The notes beneath the pieces are model-generated. The model saw only the letters and a list, made by a program, of their open reading frames with translations. It was not told the origin of the DNA and searched no databases. DNA of 64,000 nt, taken from Billgrantia ethanolica. Its GTDB lineage: Bacteria > Pseudomonadota > Gammaproteobacteria > Pseudomonadales > Halomonadaceae. Position numbers and translations under genes: made by a program. The DNA lies in contig NZ_JABFTX010000003.1 of assembly GCF_021404305.1 (NCBI RefSeq), positions 558,001 to 622,000 of the forward strand, read 5' to 3'. Positions 7,985 through 16,893 of the stretch are shown here, piece by piece. Within the stretch, counting starts at the first letter, position 1; each line of letters begins with the position of its first letter.

Positions 7985-8869
7985 ATGGCTTTGACACGAA
8001 CCCGTGGCCGGCGGCGTCGCGCCGTACTGCCGCGCTGGCGCTCCCGCGTTCGCCAATTCGGCATTACTCTCGTTTTCGTGCTGGTCGGCAGCGGCCTGTG
8101 GTACACCCAGGAGCAGGAGTACCGCGACCAGCTGAGCTGGATGGGCGTGCCCACCTGGGACACCCTGACCCCGCTGACCGTACATCGTGTGCTGCGCAAC
8201 GACGGCTTCCTGGTGGGCTGGTCGGACGTGCGGGTCAATCCGCTATGGGTGAGCTATCTGCTGCATGACGTGGAGGAACGTCGGGCGGCGCCCAGGCCAG
8301 ACTTTCGCCGCGACTGGCGGACCCTGTGGCCGATTGCCGCCGACAGCTACTTCGGCAGCGGCTACGACCGCGGCCACCTGGCACCCAACTACGCCATTGC
8401 CGTGGTGCACGGGCGTCAGGCCCAGGAGCAGTCGTTCCTGATGAGCAATATCTCGCCCCAGCGTCCCGACCTCAACCGCCGTCTGTGGCAGCGCCTGGAA
8501 GAGGTGGTGATCGACCACTTCGTGCCGCGCTTCGGCGTGGTCCAGGTGATCACCGGTCCGGTCTTTCCCGAGCGCTTCCTCGACAACGTGACCAACCGGG
8601 TAGGGCTGGTCGAGATTCCCGAGGCGTTCTACAAGATCGTCGTGGTGCCGGCCGAGGAGCCCATGGCGCTAGCCTTCATCATGCCCCAGGAGGTGCGCGG
8701 CGACGAACCGCTGGACGACTACCTGGTGACCATCGATGAGGTGGAGGCGCGTACCGGGCTCAACTTCTTCCCGCGGCTGCCCGAGGAGGTCGCCGAGGTG
8801 TTGGAGGGAGAGGTGGTGGCATCGGGGTGGGCGCTCGAAGAGGTGGCGCGGCTTCCCTCCAGATATTGA
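7985..8869 (+). CDS. DNA/RNA non-specific endonuclease, membrane-anchored
   Basis: 294 residues. A very basic N-terminus (RTRGRRRRAVLPRWRSRVR) precedes one hydrophobic helix (about 25-40), indicating an uncleaved signal anchor with the rest in the periplasm, or a secretion signal. The catalytic DRGH motif falls at 128-131 (His131 as general base), and metal-binding Asn candidates are in FLMSNISPQRPDLNRRLW (155, 164). This is the NucA/EndA beta-beta-alpha metal fold, which cuts DNA and RNA without sequence preference. Likely roles are nutrient nucleic acid breakdown or DNA defence at the envelope. No immunity gene is seen next to it, so a toxin role is not supported. Confidence 0.9.
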   Translation: MALTRTRGRRRRAVLPRWRSRVRQFGITLVFVLVGSGLWYTQEQEYRDQLSWMGVPTWDTLTPLTVHRVLRNDGFLVGWSDVRVNPLWVSYLLHDVEERRAAPRPDFRRDWRTLWPIAADSYFGSGYDRGHLAPNYAIAVVHGRQAQEQSFLMSNISPQRPDLNRRLWQRLEEVVIDHFVPRFGVVQVITGPVFPERFLDNVTNRVGLVEIPEAFYKIVVVPAEEPMALAFIMPQEVRGDEPLDDYLVTIDEVEARTGLNFFPRLPEEVAEVLEGEVVASGWALEEVARLPSRY

Positions 8870-8906
8870 GGTGGGCCAGATACTGAGTCAGGGAGGCATT
8901 CGGGCA

Positions 8907-8934
8907 CAAAAAAAACCGCGATCAGTCGCGGTTC
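8907..8934 (-). terminator. intrinsic terminator of the tRNA-Leu array
   Basis: On the minus strand AACCGCGA and TCGCGGTT pair around a four-base loop and are followed by a run of eight T (plus-strand A run 8908-8915). It lies downstream of the three tRNA genes. Confidence 0.85.
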
Positions 8935-8991
8935 TCTTTATTCGCTTTGGCGATGTTTCAACCTGCATGACGCGATCTGCTCGTAGAGCAG

Positions 8992-9078
8992 TGGTGCCCA
9001 GGAGAGGACTTGAACCTCCACATCCGTAAGGATACTAGCACCTGAAGCTAGCGCGTCTACCAATTCCGCCACCTGGGC
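8992..9078 (-). tRNA. tRNA-Leu (anticodon CAG), copy nearest the terminator
   Basis: 87 nt including encoded CCA. The acceptor stem starts GCCCAGG and pairs with CCTGGGC. A D-loop, an anticodon loop TTCAGGT (anticodon complement at plus 9042-9044), a long class II variable arm and a T arm with GTTCAAGTC are all present. Confidence 0.97.
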
Positions 9079-9157
9079 GCATCATGCCTGTCGTGCTTTC
9101 GCTACTGTCTTATCGCAACTGCTATTCTATGCCGCTGTCGTGTTCGCGCCTCTGGGA

Positions 9158-9244
9158 TGGTGCCCAGGAGAGGACTTGAACCTCCACATCCGTAAGGATA
9201 CTAGCACCTGAAGCTAGCGCGTCTACCAATTCCGCCACCTGGGC
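9158..9244 (-). tRNA. tRNA-Leu (anticodon CAG), middle copy
   Basis: 87 nt including CCA and apparently identical to the copy at 8992-9078. Anticodon complement at plus 9208-9210. About 79 bp separates it from the first copy. Confidence 0.97.
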
Positions 9245-9277
9245 GAACACGAGCGATTCGAGCTAAATAAAGAGCGA

Positions 9278-9364
9278 TGGTGCCCAGAAGAGGACTTGAA
9301 CCTCCACGTCCGTAAGGACACTAGCACCTGAAGCTAGCGCGTCTACCAATTCCGCCATCTGGGC
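9278..9364 (-). tRNA. tRNA-Leu (anticodon CAG), promoter-proximal copy
   Basis: 87 nt including CCA. It differs from the other copies by a paired change in the acceptor stem (GCCCAGA with TCTGGGC) and paired changes in the variable arm, so structure is kept. Anticodon complement at plus 9328-9330. Confidence 0.97.
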
Positions 9365-9375
9365 AGGCGACGCGT

Positions 9376-9403
9376 ATCTTACCCAATTTGTGGGCCAATG
9401 CAA
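9376..9403 (-). promoter_or_regulatory. promoter of the tRNA-Leu array
   Basis: On the minus strand TTGCAT (plus 9398-9403), 16 bp, then TAAGAT (plus 9376-9381), followed by a GC-rich discriminator (ACGCGTCGCC). Such a discriminator is typical of stringently controlled stable-RNA promoters. Confidence 0.7.
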
Positions 9404-9465
9404 GAGCCTAGGCGGTAAAAGAGTCGAATGCCAGGCTCAATCTACGCCTGGTTTAGCCGTCATGG

Positions 9466-9494
9466 TTGGGAACCGCCACTACCGGCGCTATAAT
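9466..9494 (+). promoter_or_regulatory. sigma70 promoter for rnr
   Basis: TTGGGA at 9466-9471, a 17-bp spacer and a perfect TATAAT at 9489-9494. The predicted start of transcription (about 9500-9502) coincides with the ATG of a small ORF at 9501. Confidence 0.75.
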
Positions 9495-9500
9495 GCGGGC

Positions 9501-9599
9501 ATGACAAATGACTCTATTAGCAATACCCCACGTACGCGGCGACTCGCCGACTCTCTTCCCCGAATGCTGCTCCCGTTGCCAAGGATGCCCCTCGCATGA
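9501..9599 (+). CDS. possible leaderless upstream small ORF overlapping rnr
   Basis: A 32-codon frame whose ATG sits at the predicted transcript start. Its TGA overlaps the rnr ATG (ATGA at 9596-9599), which would allow translational coupling. The predicted peptide (MTNDSISNTPRTRRL, then a Leu/Pro-rich end) matches nothing I know. Support is positional only. An alternative is that the stretch is simply a 5' UTR. Confidence 0.3.
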   Translation: MTNDSISNTPRTRRLADSLPRMLLPLPRMPLA

Positions 9600-11995
9600 C
9601 TCATTGGACGCTCAGCAACGACCCCCATGCCAGCCGTGAGGCCCACAAGTACGACAAGCCGGCACCCAGCCGCGAGTACCTGCTGGCGCGCCTGGAGGAG
9701 TACGGCAAGCCGATCACCCATGAATCCATGAGCCGCATGCTGGGTCTCGAGGACGATGAGCTGCAGGAGGCGGTGCGCCGCCGGCTTGCCGCCATGGAGC
9801 GCGACGGCCAGGTGCTGCGCAACCGTGCCGGCGCCTACGCGTTGATCGACAAGCTCGACCTGATCAAGGGCAAGGTGCTGGGTCACCGCGACGGCTTCGG
9901 CTTCGTGCTGCGCGACGACGGCAAGAAGCCCGACCTGGTGCTGCCGCCGCGGCAGATGCGCCGGGTCTTCCATGGCGACTACGTGCTGGTGCGCGTCAGC
10001 GGGCGCGACCGTCGCGGCCGTGACGAAGCCACCATTGCCGAGGTGCTGTCGCGCAACACCCAGACCATCGTCGGCGTCTATCGCGAGAACACCTCCGAGT
10101 TCGGCGTGCTGATTCCCGAGAATCCGCGCATCACCCAGGAGGTGATCATTCCTCACAGCGCCTGTGGCGGCGCCCGCGACGGCCAGGTGGTGTCGGCCAG
10201 GATCGTGCAGCAGCCCGACACCCGGGTGCAGCCGGTGGGCGAGGTGGTCGAGGTACTCGGTGAGCGCATGGACCCGGGCATGGAGATCGACATTGCCATC
10301 CGCAGCTATGAGATCCCCGCCGAGTTTCCGCCCGAGGTGCACGATCAGATTGCCGAGATGTCTGCCGAGGTGGCCGAGCAGGACAAGCTGCACCGTATCG
10401 ATCTGCGCGACATTCCACTCGTCACCATCGATGACGAGACTGCCAAGGATTTCGACGACGCCGTGTGCGCCTGGAAGACGAAGTCCGGCAGCTGGAAACT
10501 GATCGTCGCCATCGCCGACGTCTCCCACTACGTGCGCCCCGGCACGCCGCTCGACGAAGAGGCGATTCGCCGCGGAAACTCGGTCTACTTTCCCGGGCAG
10601 GTGGTGCCGATGCTGCCCGAGCTGCTCTCCAACGGTTTGTGCTCGCTCAACCCGGACGTCGATCGCCTGGCCATGGTCTGCGAGATGAATATCTCGAAGC
10701 AGGGGGTGATCAGCCGCTATCGCTTCTACGAGGCGGTGTTCCGCTCCCATGCGCGACTCACCTACAACAAGGTGGCAGCGATCCTCGACGAGGACGACCC
10801 CGAGGGCGACGCGCTGCGCGAGGAGTATCGCGCGCTGGTCAAGCCGCTCAAGGGGCTGCACGAGCTCTACAAGGTGCTGCGTCAGGCCCGCGAAGAGCGC
10901 GGCGCCATCGACTTCGAGACCACCGAGACGGCGATCCTCTTCAACGAGGAGCGCAAGATCGAGAAGATCGTGCCGCGCAAGCGCAACGACGCCCACAAGA
11001 TCATCGAGGAGTGCATGTTGGCGGCCAACGTGGCCACTGCACGTTTCCTCGACAAGCATGACCTGCCGGCGCTCTATCGCATCCACGAGCGCCCCTCGCC
11101 GGAGCGTCTCGACAAGCTGCGTCTGTTTCTCAACGAGCTGGGGCTCTCGGTGGGGGGCGGTGACGAGCCCACGCCCCAGGACTACCAGGTGCTGGCGGAA
11201 GCAATTCGCGGCCGGCCGGATGCCGACGTGATCCAGACCGTGATGCTGCGCTCCATGAGTCAGGCGGTCTACTCGCCACAGAACGAGGGCCACTTCGGCC
11301 TGGCCTACCCGGCCTACGCCCACTTCACCTCGCCGATTCGTCGCTACCCCGATCTGCTGGTGCACCGCGCCATTCGTTCGGTGGTGCGTGGGCCGCGCCA
11401 GACCAATACCGTGCTGCGTGCCGAAGGGGCCAAGGTGGATCCGCCGAGCAAGTGGTGCCCCTACACCTTCGAGCAGATGCTCGAGCTCGGCGAGCACTGC
11501 TCGATGACCGAGCGTCGCGCCGACGACGCCACCCGTGACGTCGAGGACTGGCTCAAGTGCGAGTTCATGTCTGACAAGCTCGGCGAGGTGTATGAAGGTA
11601 CCATTGCCTCGGTGACTCAGTTCGGTATCTTCGTGCGCCTCGACGAAGTCTACGTCGAGGGGCTGGTGCACGTTACTTCGCTGCCCTCGGACTACTACCA
11701 CTACGAGCCCGAGAAACATCGCCTCAAGGGCGAGCGTACCGGTATGAGCTACCGCCTGGGCGATGGCGTCACCGTGCAGGTGGCCCGTGTGGATCTGAAC
11801 GATCGCAAGATCGACTTCGCCCTCGAGGATGAGAAGCCGAGGCCCAAGCGCCAACCGCGCAAGCGTCGTGGTGAGAGTGAGGCGGTTTTCACAGCCAAGC
11901 CTGACGCCGGCAAGGGGCAGGCGGACGACAAGAGTGGCAAGGGCAAGGGCGGCAAGCGCCGCCGCGGCCCGCGTCGGTCGAGGTCGCGCGGCTGA
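9596..11995 (+). CDS. rnr: Ribonuclease R
   Basis: 799 residues, the usual length for RNase R. From the N-terminus there is a winged-helix-like RNase B N-terminal domain, then cold-shock OB domains (near KVLGHRDGFGFVLRDDG). The RNB catalytic domain carries the aspartate cluster (IDDETAKDFDDAVCA), followed by an S1 domain (YEGTIASVTQFGIFVRLDE) and a Lys/Arg-rich tail. It is a 3'-to-5' exoribonuclease that degrades structured RNA and takes part in rRNA and tmRNA quality control. AAGGA lies about 10 bp before the ATG. Its stop overlaps the rlmB start (TGATG), so rnr-rlmB form one operon, as in E. coli and Pseudomonas. Confidence 0.97.
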   Translation: MTHWTLSNDPHASREAHKYDKPAPSREYLLARLEEYGKPITHESMSRMLGLEDDELQEAVRRRLAAMERDGQVLRNRAGAYALIDKLDLIKGKVLGHRDGFGFVLRDDGKKPDLVLPPRQMRRVFHGDYVLVRVSGRDRRGRDEATIAEVLSRNTQTIVGVYRENTSEFGVLIPENPRITQEVIIPHSACGGARDGQVVSARIVQQPDTRVQPVGEVVEVLGERMDPGMEIDIAIRSYEIPAEFPPEVHDQIAEMSAEVAEQDKLHRIDLRDIPLVTIDDETAKDFDDAVCAWKTKSGSWKLIVAIADVSHYVRPGTPLDEEAIRRGNSVYFPGQVVPMLPELLSNGLCSLNPDVDRLAMVCEMNISKQGVISRYRFYEAVFRSHARLTYNKVAAILDEDDPEGDALREEYRALVKPLKGLHELYKVLRQAREERGAIDFETTETAILFNEERKIEKIVPRKRNDAHKIIEECMLAANVATARFLDKHDLPALYRIHERPSPERLDKLRLFLNELGLSVGGGDEPTPQDYQVLAEAIRGRPDADVIQTVMLRSMSQAVYSPQNEGHFGLAYPAYAHFTSPIRRYPDLLVHRAIRSVVRGPRQTNTVLRAEGAKVDPPSKWCPYTFEQMLELGEHCSMTERRADDATRDVEDWLKCEFMSDKLGEVYEGTIASVTQFGIFVRLDEVYVEGLVHVTSLPSDYYHYEPEKHRLKGERTGMSYRLGDGVTVQVARVDLNDRKIDFALEDEKPRPKRQPRKRRGESEAVFTAKPDAGKGQADDKSGKGKGGKRRRGPRRSRSRG

Positions 11996-12825
11996 TGGCA
12001 CAAGGCAGAAAAGGGCCCAGGCGCGATGCCGGTCGTAGGCCGAGAGCGGGTGTCTCATCGGCTCCACCGGCCACGCCGGGCGGGCTCGATGCCGTATTCG
12101 GCGTGCATGCGGTACGTGCTCTGCTGGCACGCGGCGAAGCGCCCAGGGTGCTGTGGGTCCAGGAGGGCGATGCCCAGCAGCGCCTCTCCGAGCTGATCGA
12201 TCAGGCCCGCCGTGGTGGCGCGCGAGTCGAGCAGCATCCGCGTGACGAGCTCGACCGTCTGGCCAGGGACGCCTCGCATCAGGGCATCGTCGCCTTTGCC
12301 GCGCCGCTGGCCTTCGAGAGCGAGGCGTCGCTGTGGTTCAAGCTCGAGGCCTGGCCCCACGCTACGCCGCCGCTGCTGCTGGTGCTCGACGGCGTCACCG
12401 ACGTGCACAACTTCGGCGCCTGCCTGCGCAGCGCCGATGCCGCCGGCGTGCATGGTGTGATCGTGCCCAAGGACAAGTCAGCGCCGCTCAATGCCATGGT
12501 GCGCAAGGTGGCCTGCGGTGCCGCCGAGAACGTGCCTGTCTATCAGGTGACCAATCTGGCTCGCGCGCTGGCCCGGCTCAAGGAGTTCGGCATCTGGATC
12601 ACCGGCACCGCCGGCGAGGCCGAGGCGATGCTCTTCGAGGCCGAGTTCACCGGTCCCACGGCACTGGTAATGGGGGCCGAGGGCAAGGGCATGCGGCGAC
12701 TGACCCGCGAGGCCTGCGATGGCCTGGTCAAGCTCCCGATGGCGGGCAGCGTCACTAGCCTCAACGTCTCGGTTGCCACCGGCATCTGTCTGTTCGAGGC
12801 GGTGCGCCAGCGCCGCGGTACATGA
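11995..12825 (+). CDS. rlmB: 23S rRNA (guanosine-2'-O-)-methyltransferase RlmB
   Basis: 276 residues. A basic N-terminal extension of about 30 residues precedes the substrate-binding domain (DAVFGVHAVRALLARGEAPR) and a SPOUT methyltransferase domain with its knot motifs: DGVTDVHNFGACLRSADAAG, VMGAEGKGMRRLTREACD and MAGSVTSLNVSVATG. It methylates the ribose of G2251 (E. coli numbering) in 23S rRNA. The start shares one base with the rnr stop. The extension is longer than in E. coli, so a later start is possible, but none has a better ribosome-binding site. Confidence 0.95.
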   Translation: MAQGRKGPRRDAGRRPRAGVSSAPPATPGGLDAVFGVHAVRALLARGEAPRVLWVQEGDAQQRLSELIDQARRGGARVEQHPRDELDRLARDASHQGIVAFAAPLAFESEASLWFKLEAWPHATPPLLLVLDGVTDVHNFGACLRSADAAGVHGVIVPKDKSAPLNAMVRKVACGAAENVPVYQVTNLARALARLKEFGIWITGTAGEAEAMLFEAEFTGPTALVMGAEGKGMRRLTREACDGLVKLPMAGSVTSLNVSVATGICLFEAVRQRRGT

Positions 12826-12845
12826 GTCGGCAGTACACCACCGGC

Positions 12846-12874
12846 TTGCAACCAGCGGTGCGGATCACTAGAAT
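12846..12874 (+). promoter_or_regulatory. promoter of the rpsF operon
   Basis: TTGCAA at 12846-12851, a 17-bp spacer and TAGAAT at 12869-12874. It gives a leader of about 118 nt before rpsF. Confidence 0.75.
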
Positions 12875-12880
12875 ACAGGC

Positions 12881-12998
12881 GCCCGTTCCTGCGTGAGCGG
12901 GCGTTGCTATTTCGACTATCACCTCCTTGCTTCCCCTGAGTGCCGGGCGCGTATGGCGCAGGTCTCACGCGGAAGCTGCCAACCCGAAAGGAGATCCC
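12881..12998 (+). promoter_or_regulatory. rpsF leader, possible S6:S18 autoregulatory RNA
   Basis: The leader has an early hairpin (CGCCCG near 12880 with CGGGCG near 12899) and a second GC-rich structured stretch before the AAAGGAG of rpsF. rpsF leaders in many bacteria bind the S6:S18 complex. I could not confirm the specific motif by eye. Confidence 0.3.
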
Positions 12999-13382
12999 AT
13001 GCGTCACTACGAAATCGTGTTCATGGTCCACCCGGACCAGAGCGAGCAAGTACCGTCCATGGTCGAGCGTTACTCCAGCATCGTCACCGAGAGCGGTGGC
13101 ACCGTGCATCGTCTGGAGGACTGGGGCCGTCGTCACCTGGCCTACCCGATCAACAAGATCCACAAGGCTCACTACGTGCTGATGAACGTCGAGTGCAGCG
13201 GCGAGACCCTCGAGGAAATCGAGAACATCTTCCGCTTCAACGACGCCATCATTCGCAGCCTGGTGGTGCGCTGCAAGGAAGCCATCACCGAAGCTTCGCC
13301 GATGATGAAGCCGGCAGATGACAAGCGTGCGCGTCGCGAAGAAAAGCCGCGCGCCGAAGAAGAAACTGCCGAAGCCAACTGA
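12999..13382 (+). CDS. rpsF: 30S ribosomal protein S6
   Basis: 127 residues: [21 protein letters not shown], the conserved [15 protein letters not shown], then an acidic/basic tail. S6 pairs with S18 on the 30S platform. The start was chosen at 12999 because AAAGGAG sits 5-6 bp upstream and the protein then begins as in the family. A longer frame to 12927 is spurious. The C-terminal tail rich in Glu/Lys resembles the modifiable tail of other gammaproteobacterial S6 proteins. First gene of rpsF-rpsR-(membrane protein)-rplI. Confidence 0.98.
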   Translation: MRHYEIVFMVHPDQSEQVPSMVERYSSIVTESGGTVHRLEDWGRRHLAYPINKIHKAHYVLMNVECSGETLEEIENIFRFNDAIIRSLVVRCKEAITEASPMMKPADDKRARREEKPRAEEETAEAN

Positions 13383-13406
13383 TCGCACGTACCGAGGAGT
13401 CTCTAC

Positions 13407-13634
13407 ATGGCACGCTTTTTCCGCCGTCGTAAGTTCTGCCGTTTCACCGCTGAAGGCGTGAAGCAGATCGATTACAAGGATCTGGACACACTGAAGGCCT
13501 ACATCACCGAAACTGGCAAGATCGTACCCAGCCGCATCACCGGTACCAAGGCCCGTTATCAGCGTCAGCTGGCAACTGCCATCAAGCGCGCGCGCTACCT
13601 GGCTCTGCTGCCCTACACCGACAGCCACCAGTAA
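13407..13634 (+). CDS. rpsR: 30S ribosomal protein S18
   Basis: 75 residues, full length: [22 protein letters not shown], then [27 protein letters not shown], which is diagnostic. It binds 16S rRNA with S6. A GAGGAG-type site lies upstream and the gene follows rpsF by 24 bp. Confidence 0.98.
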   Translation: MARFFRRRKFCRFTAEGVKQIDYKDLDTLKAYITETGKIVPSRITGTKARYQRQLATAIKRARYLALLPYTDSHQ

Positions 13635-13646
13635 GCCGCCGATTCG

Positions 13647-14501
13647 ATGTTGCCGATCGCCCGATGGTTGATGCGCGGCACGCCCTACGCCGTAGGCGGG
13701 GCGGCGCTGGCCGCGGTGATACCCTGGCTGTTCTGGCTCAGTGGCGCCATCGTGGCCCTGGTCACGCTGCGTCGCGGTCTATCGCCGGCGTTGCCTGTGC
13801 TGGTGGCGGCCGCCGTCCCTGCCGGTTGGTGGTGGGCTCAGGGCGATGCTCTGCCGCTGGCCAGCGTACTGCTGGTAACGCTGATGGCGGTGGTGCTGCG
13901 CTCCCGCATGCGCTGGAGCGAGGCACTGATCGTCGGCACGCTGGCTGCGGCGGTCATGATCCAGCTCGGTGTCTTCGTGCCGCCGGGTGGTGCCGGGCCG
14001 CTGCTGGAGCAGCTGCGCCAGGGCTCGGTCGAGATCGACCGCATGCTGACCGAGCTGGCCGCCCAAGGCTTCGACACCGAGCAGCTGGCGACCCTGCTGA
14101 TCGGTGGCATCACCGGTCTGGTGGTGCTGATCGCTGCGGTGGGTTGTCTGGCGCTGGCGCGGGCCTGGCAGGCGGGGCTCTACAACCCAGGCGGCTTTCG
14201 CGAAGAGTTCCATGCGCTGCGCCTGGTGCCGCGCGAACTCGGCCTGCTGGTGGTGCTCGGCGTGGTGGGCATGGTGCTGGGATTACCGTCGCTCTCCATG
14301 CTGGTATGGGTGCCGCTGCTGGTGGCCGGCATCGCTCTGGTACACGGCTATGTCGGATTGAAAGGTATGAACGGGCTGTGGCTGATCGCTTTCTACGTAC
14401 TGCTGATCACCACCTGGCCCATGATTCTGATAGTGCTGCTGGTGGCCTTCATCGATGTGCTCGCGGATTTTCGCGGCCGTCTGGCCTCTCGCAGCGACTG
14501 A
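13647..14501 (+). CDS. DUF2232-like polytopic membrane protein of the ribosomal operon
   Basis: 284 residues with about eight hydrophobic helices and little soluble sequence apart from a loop near residues 115-140 (LRQGSVEIDRMLTELAAQGF). It starts 12 bp after rpsR and ends 15 bp before rplI. A membrane protein in this position is common in Pseudomonas and relatives and resembles DUF2232 proteins. Its function is unknown. Expression with ribosomal proteins suggests a growth-linked role (inference). No transporter motif was seen. Confidence 0.8.
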   Translation: MLPIARWLMRGTPYAVGGAALAAVIPWLFWLSGAIVALVTLRRGLSPALPVLVAAAVPAGWWWAQGDALPLASVLLVTLMAVVLRSRMRWSEALIVGTLAAAVMIQLGVFVPPGGAGPLLEQLRQGSVEIDRMLTELAAQGFDTEQLATLLIGGITGLVVLIAAVGCLALARAWQAGLYNPGGFREEFHALRLVPRELGLLVVLGVVGMVLGLPSLSMLVWVPLLVAGIALVHGYVGLKGMNGLWLIAFYVLLITTWPMILIVLLVAFIDVLADFRGRLASRSD

Positions 14502-14516
14502 CAAGAGGTTAACGAG

Positions 14517-14963
14517 ATGGAAGTCATTCTGCTCGACAACATTGGCAAGCTGGGCGGCCTGGGTGACAAGGTCACCGTGAAGCCCGGTTACGGCCGTAAC
14601 TACCTGGTGCCCTACGGCCTCGCCGTGCCGGCCACCAAGGACAACGTGGAAGCCTTCGAGGCGCAGCGCGCCGAGCTCGAGGCCCAGGCCGCCGAGCGCA
14701 AGGCGATCGCCGAATCCCGTGCCGCTCAGCTGGCCGAGATCGAGCTGTCGCTGGTGGCCAAGGCCGGCGACGAAGGCAAGCTGTTCGGCTCCATCGGTCC
14801 GCGTGATCTGGCCGAGGCGCTGGGTCAGGCCGGCATCGAAGTCGCCAAGAGCGAAGTTCGCATGCCTGAAGGTCCGATCCGCCAGACCGGGGAATACGAC
14901 ATCGACCTGCACCTGCATGCCGAAGTCGATGCCACCGTTCGCGTGGTCGTCGTCGCCGAGTAA
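14517..14963 (+). CDS. rplI: 50S ribosomal protein L9
   Basis: 148 residues, full length: [36 protein letters not shown], a long connecting helix rich in Ala/Glu (about 40-75), and the C-terminal domain ([15 protein letters not shown]). L9 binds the L1 stalk base of 23S rRNA. Last gene of the operon, followed by a strong terminator. Confidence 0.98.
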   Translation: MEVILLDNIGKLGGLGDKVTVKPGYGRNYLVPYGLAVPATKDNVEAFEAQRAELEAQAAERKAIAESRAAQLAEIELSLVAKAGDEGKLFGSIGPRDLAEALGQAGIEVAKSEVRMPEGPIRQTGEYDIDLHLHAEVDATVRVVVVAE

Positions 14964-14987
14964 GCCTCACCGCCCTCGACCGACCCC

Positions 14988-15030
14988 AAGGGGCGCAGGA
15001 GAGATCCTGCGCCCCTTGTCGTTTGTGTCT
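14988..15030 (+). terminator. terminator of the rpsF-rplI operon
   Basis: A 13-bp perfect stem (14988-15000 with 15005-15017) around a GAGA tetraloop, followed by GTCGTTTGTGTCTT. Confidence 0.85.
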
Positions 15031-15042
15031 TAGACATTGGTA

Positions 15043-16744
<1,702 letters not shown>

Positions 16745-16790
16745 GCCGACTACCGCAATCCCGTTGCTCGCACGCTGTTTCGAACCTTCG

Positions 16791-16818
16791 CCGCGACCGT
16801 TTTCGGTCGCGGTTTTTG
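16791..16818 (+). terminator. terminator after the porin gene
   Basis: CCGCGACCG and CGGTCGCGG form a 9-bp stem with a TTTT loop, followed by TTTTTGT. Confidence 0.9.
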
Positions 16819-16893
16819 TCATTTCGAAAGGTGGGGTGGGCCACGGGCATCGGGTAGAATGGCACGGCCCGTTCCCCTCAAGGTTGCCGCACC

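Noticed and set aside
7985..8869. Nuclease toxin of an antagonism system
   Set aside because: No immunity, PAAR, Rhs or secretion marker nearby; a membrane-anchored housekeeping nuclease is simpler.
8992..9364. Regularly spaced near-identical repeats that could suggest a CRISPR array
   Set aside because: The three 87-nt units fold as tRNA-Leu with CCA ends, a promoter and a terminator.
9488..12130. An 880-codon open frame on the minus strand opposite rnr and rlmB
   Set aside because: It mirrors a well-supported gene pair, has no recognisable domain and a composition typical of antisense reading of high-G+C codons.
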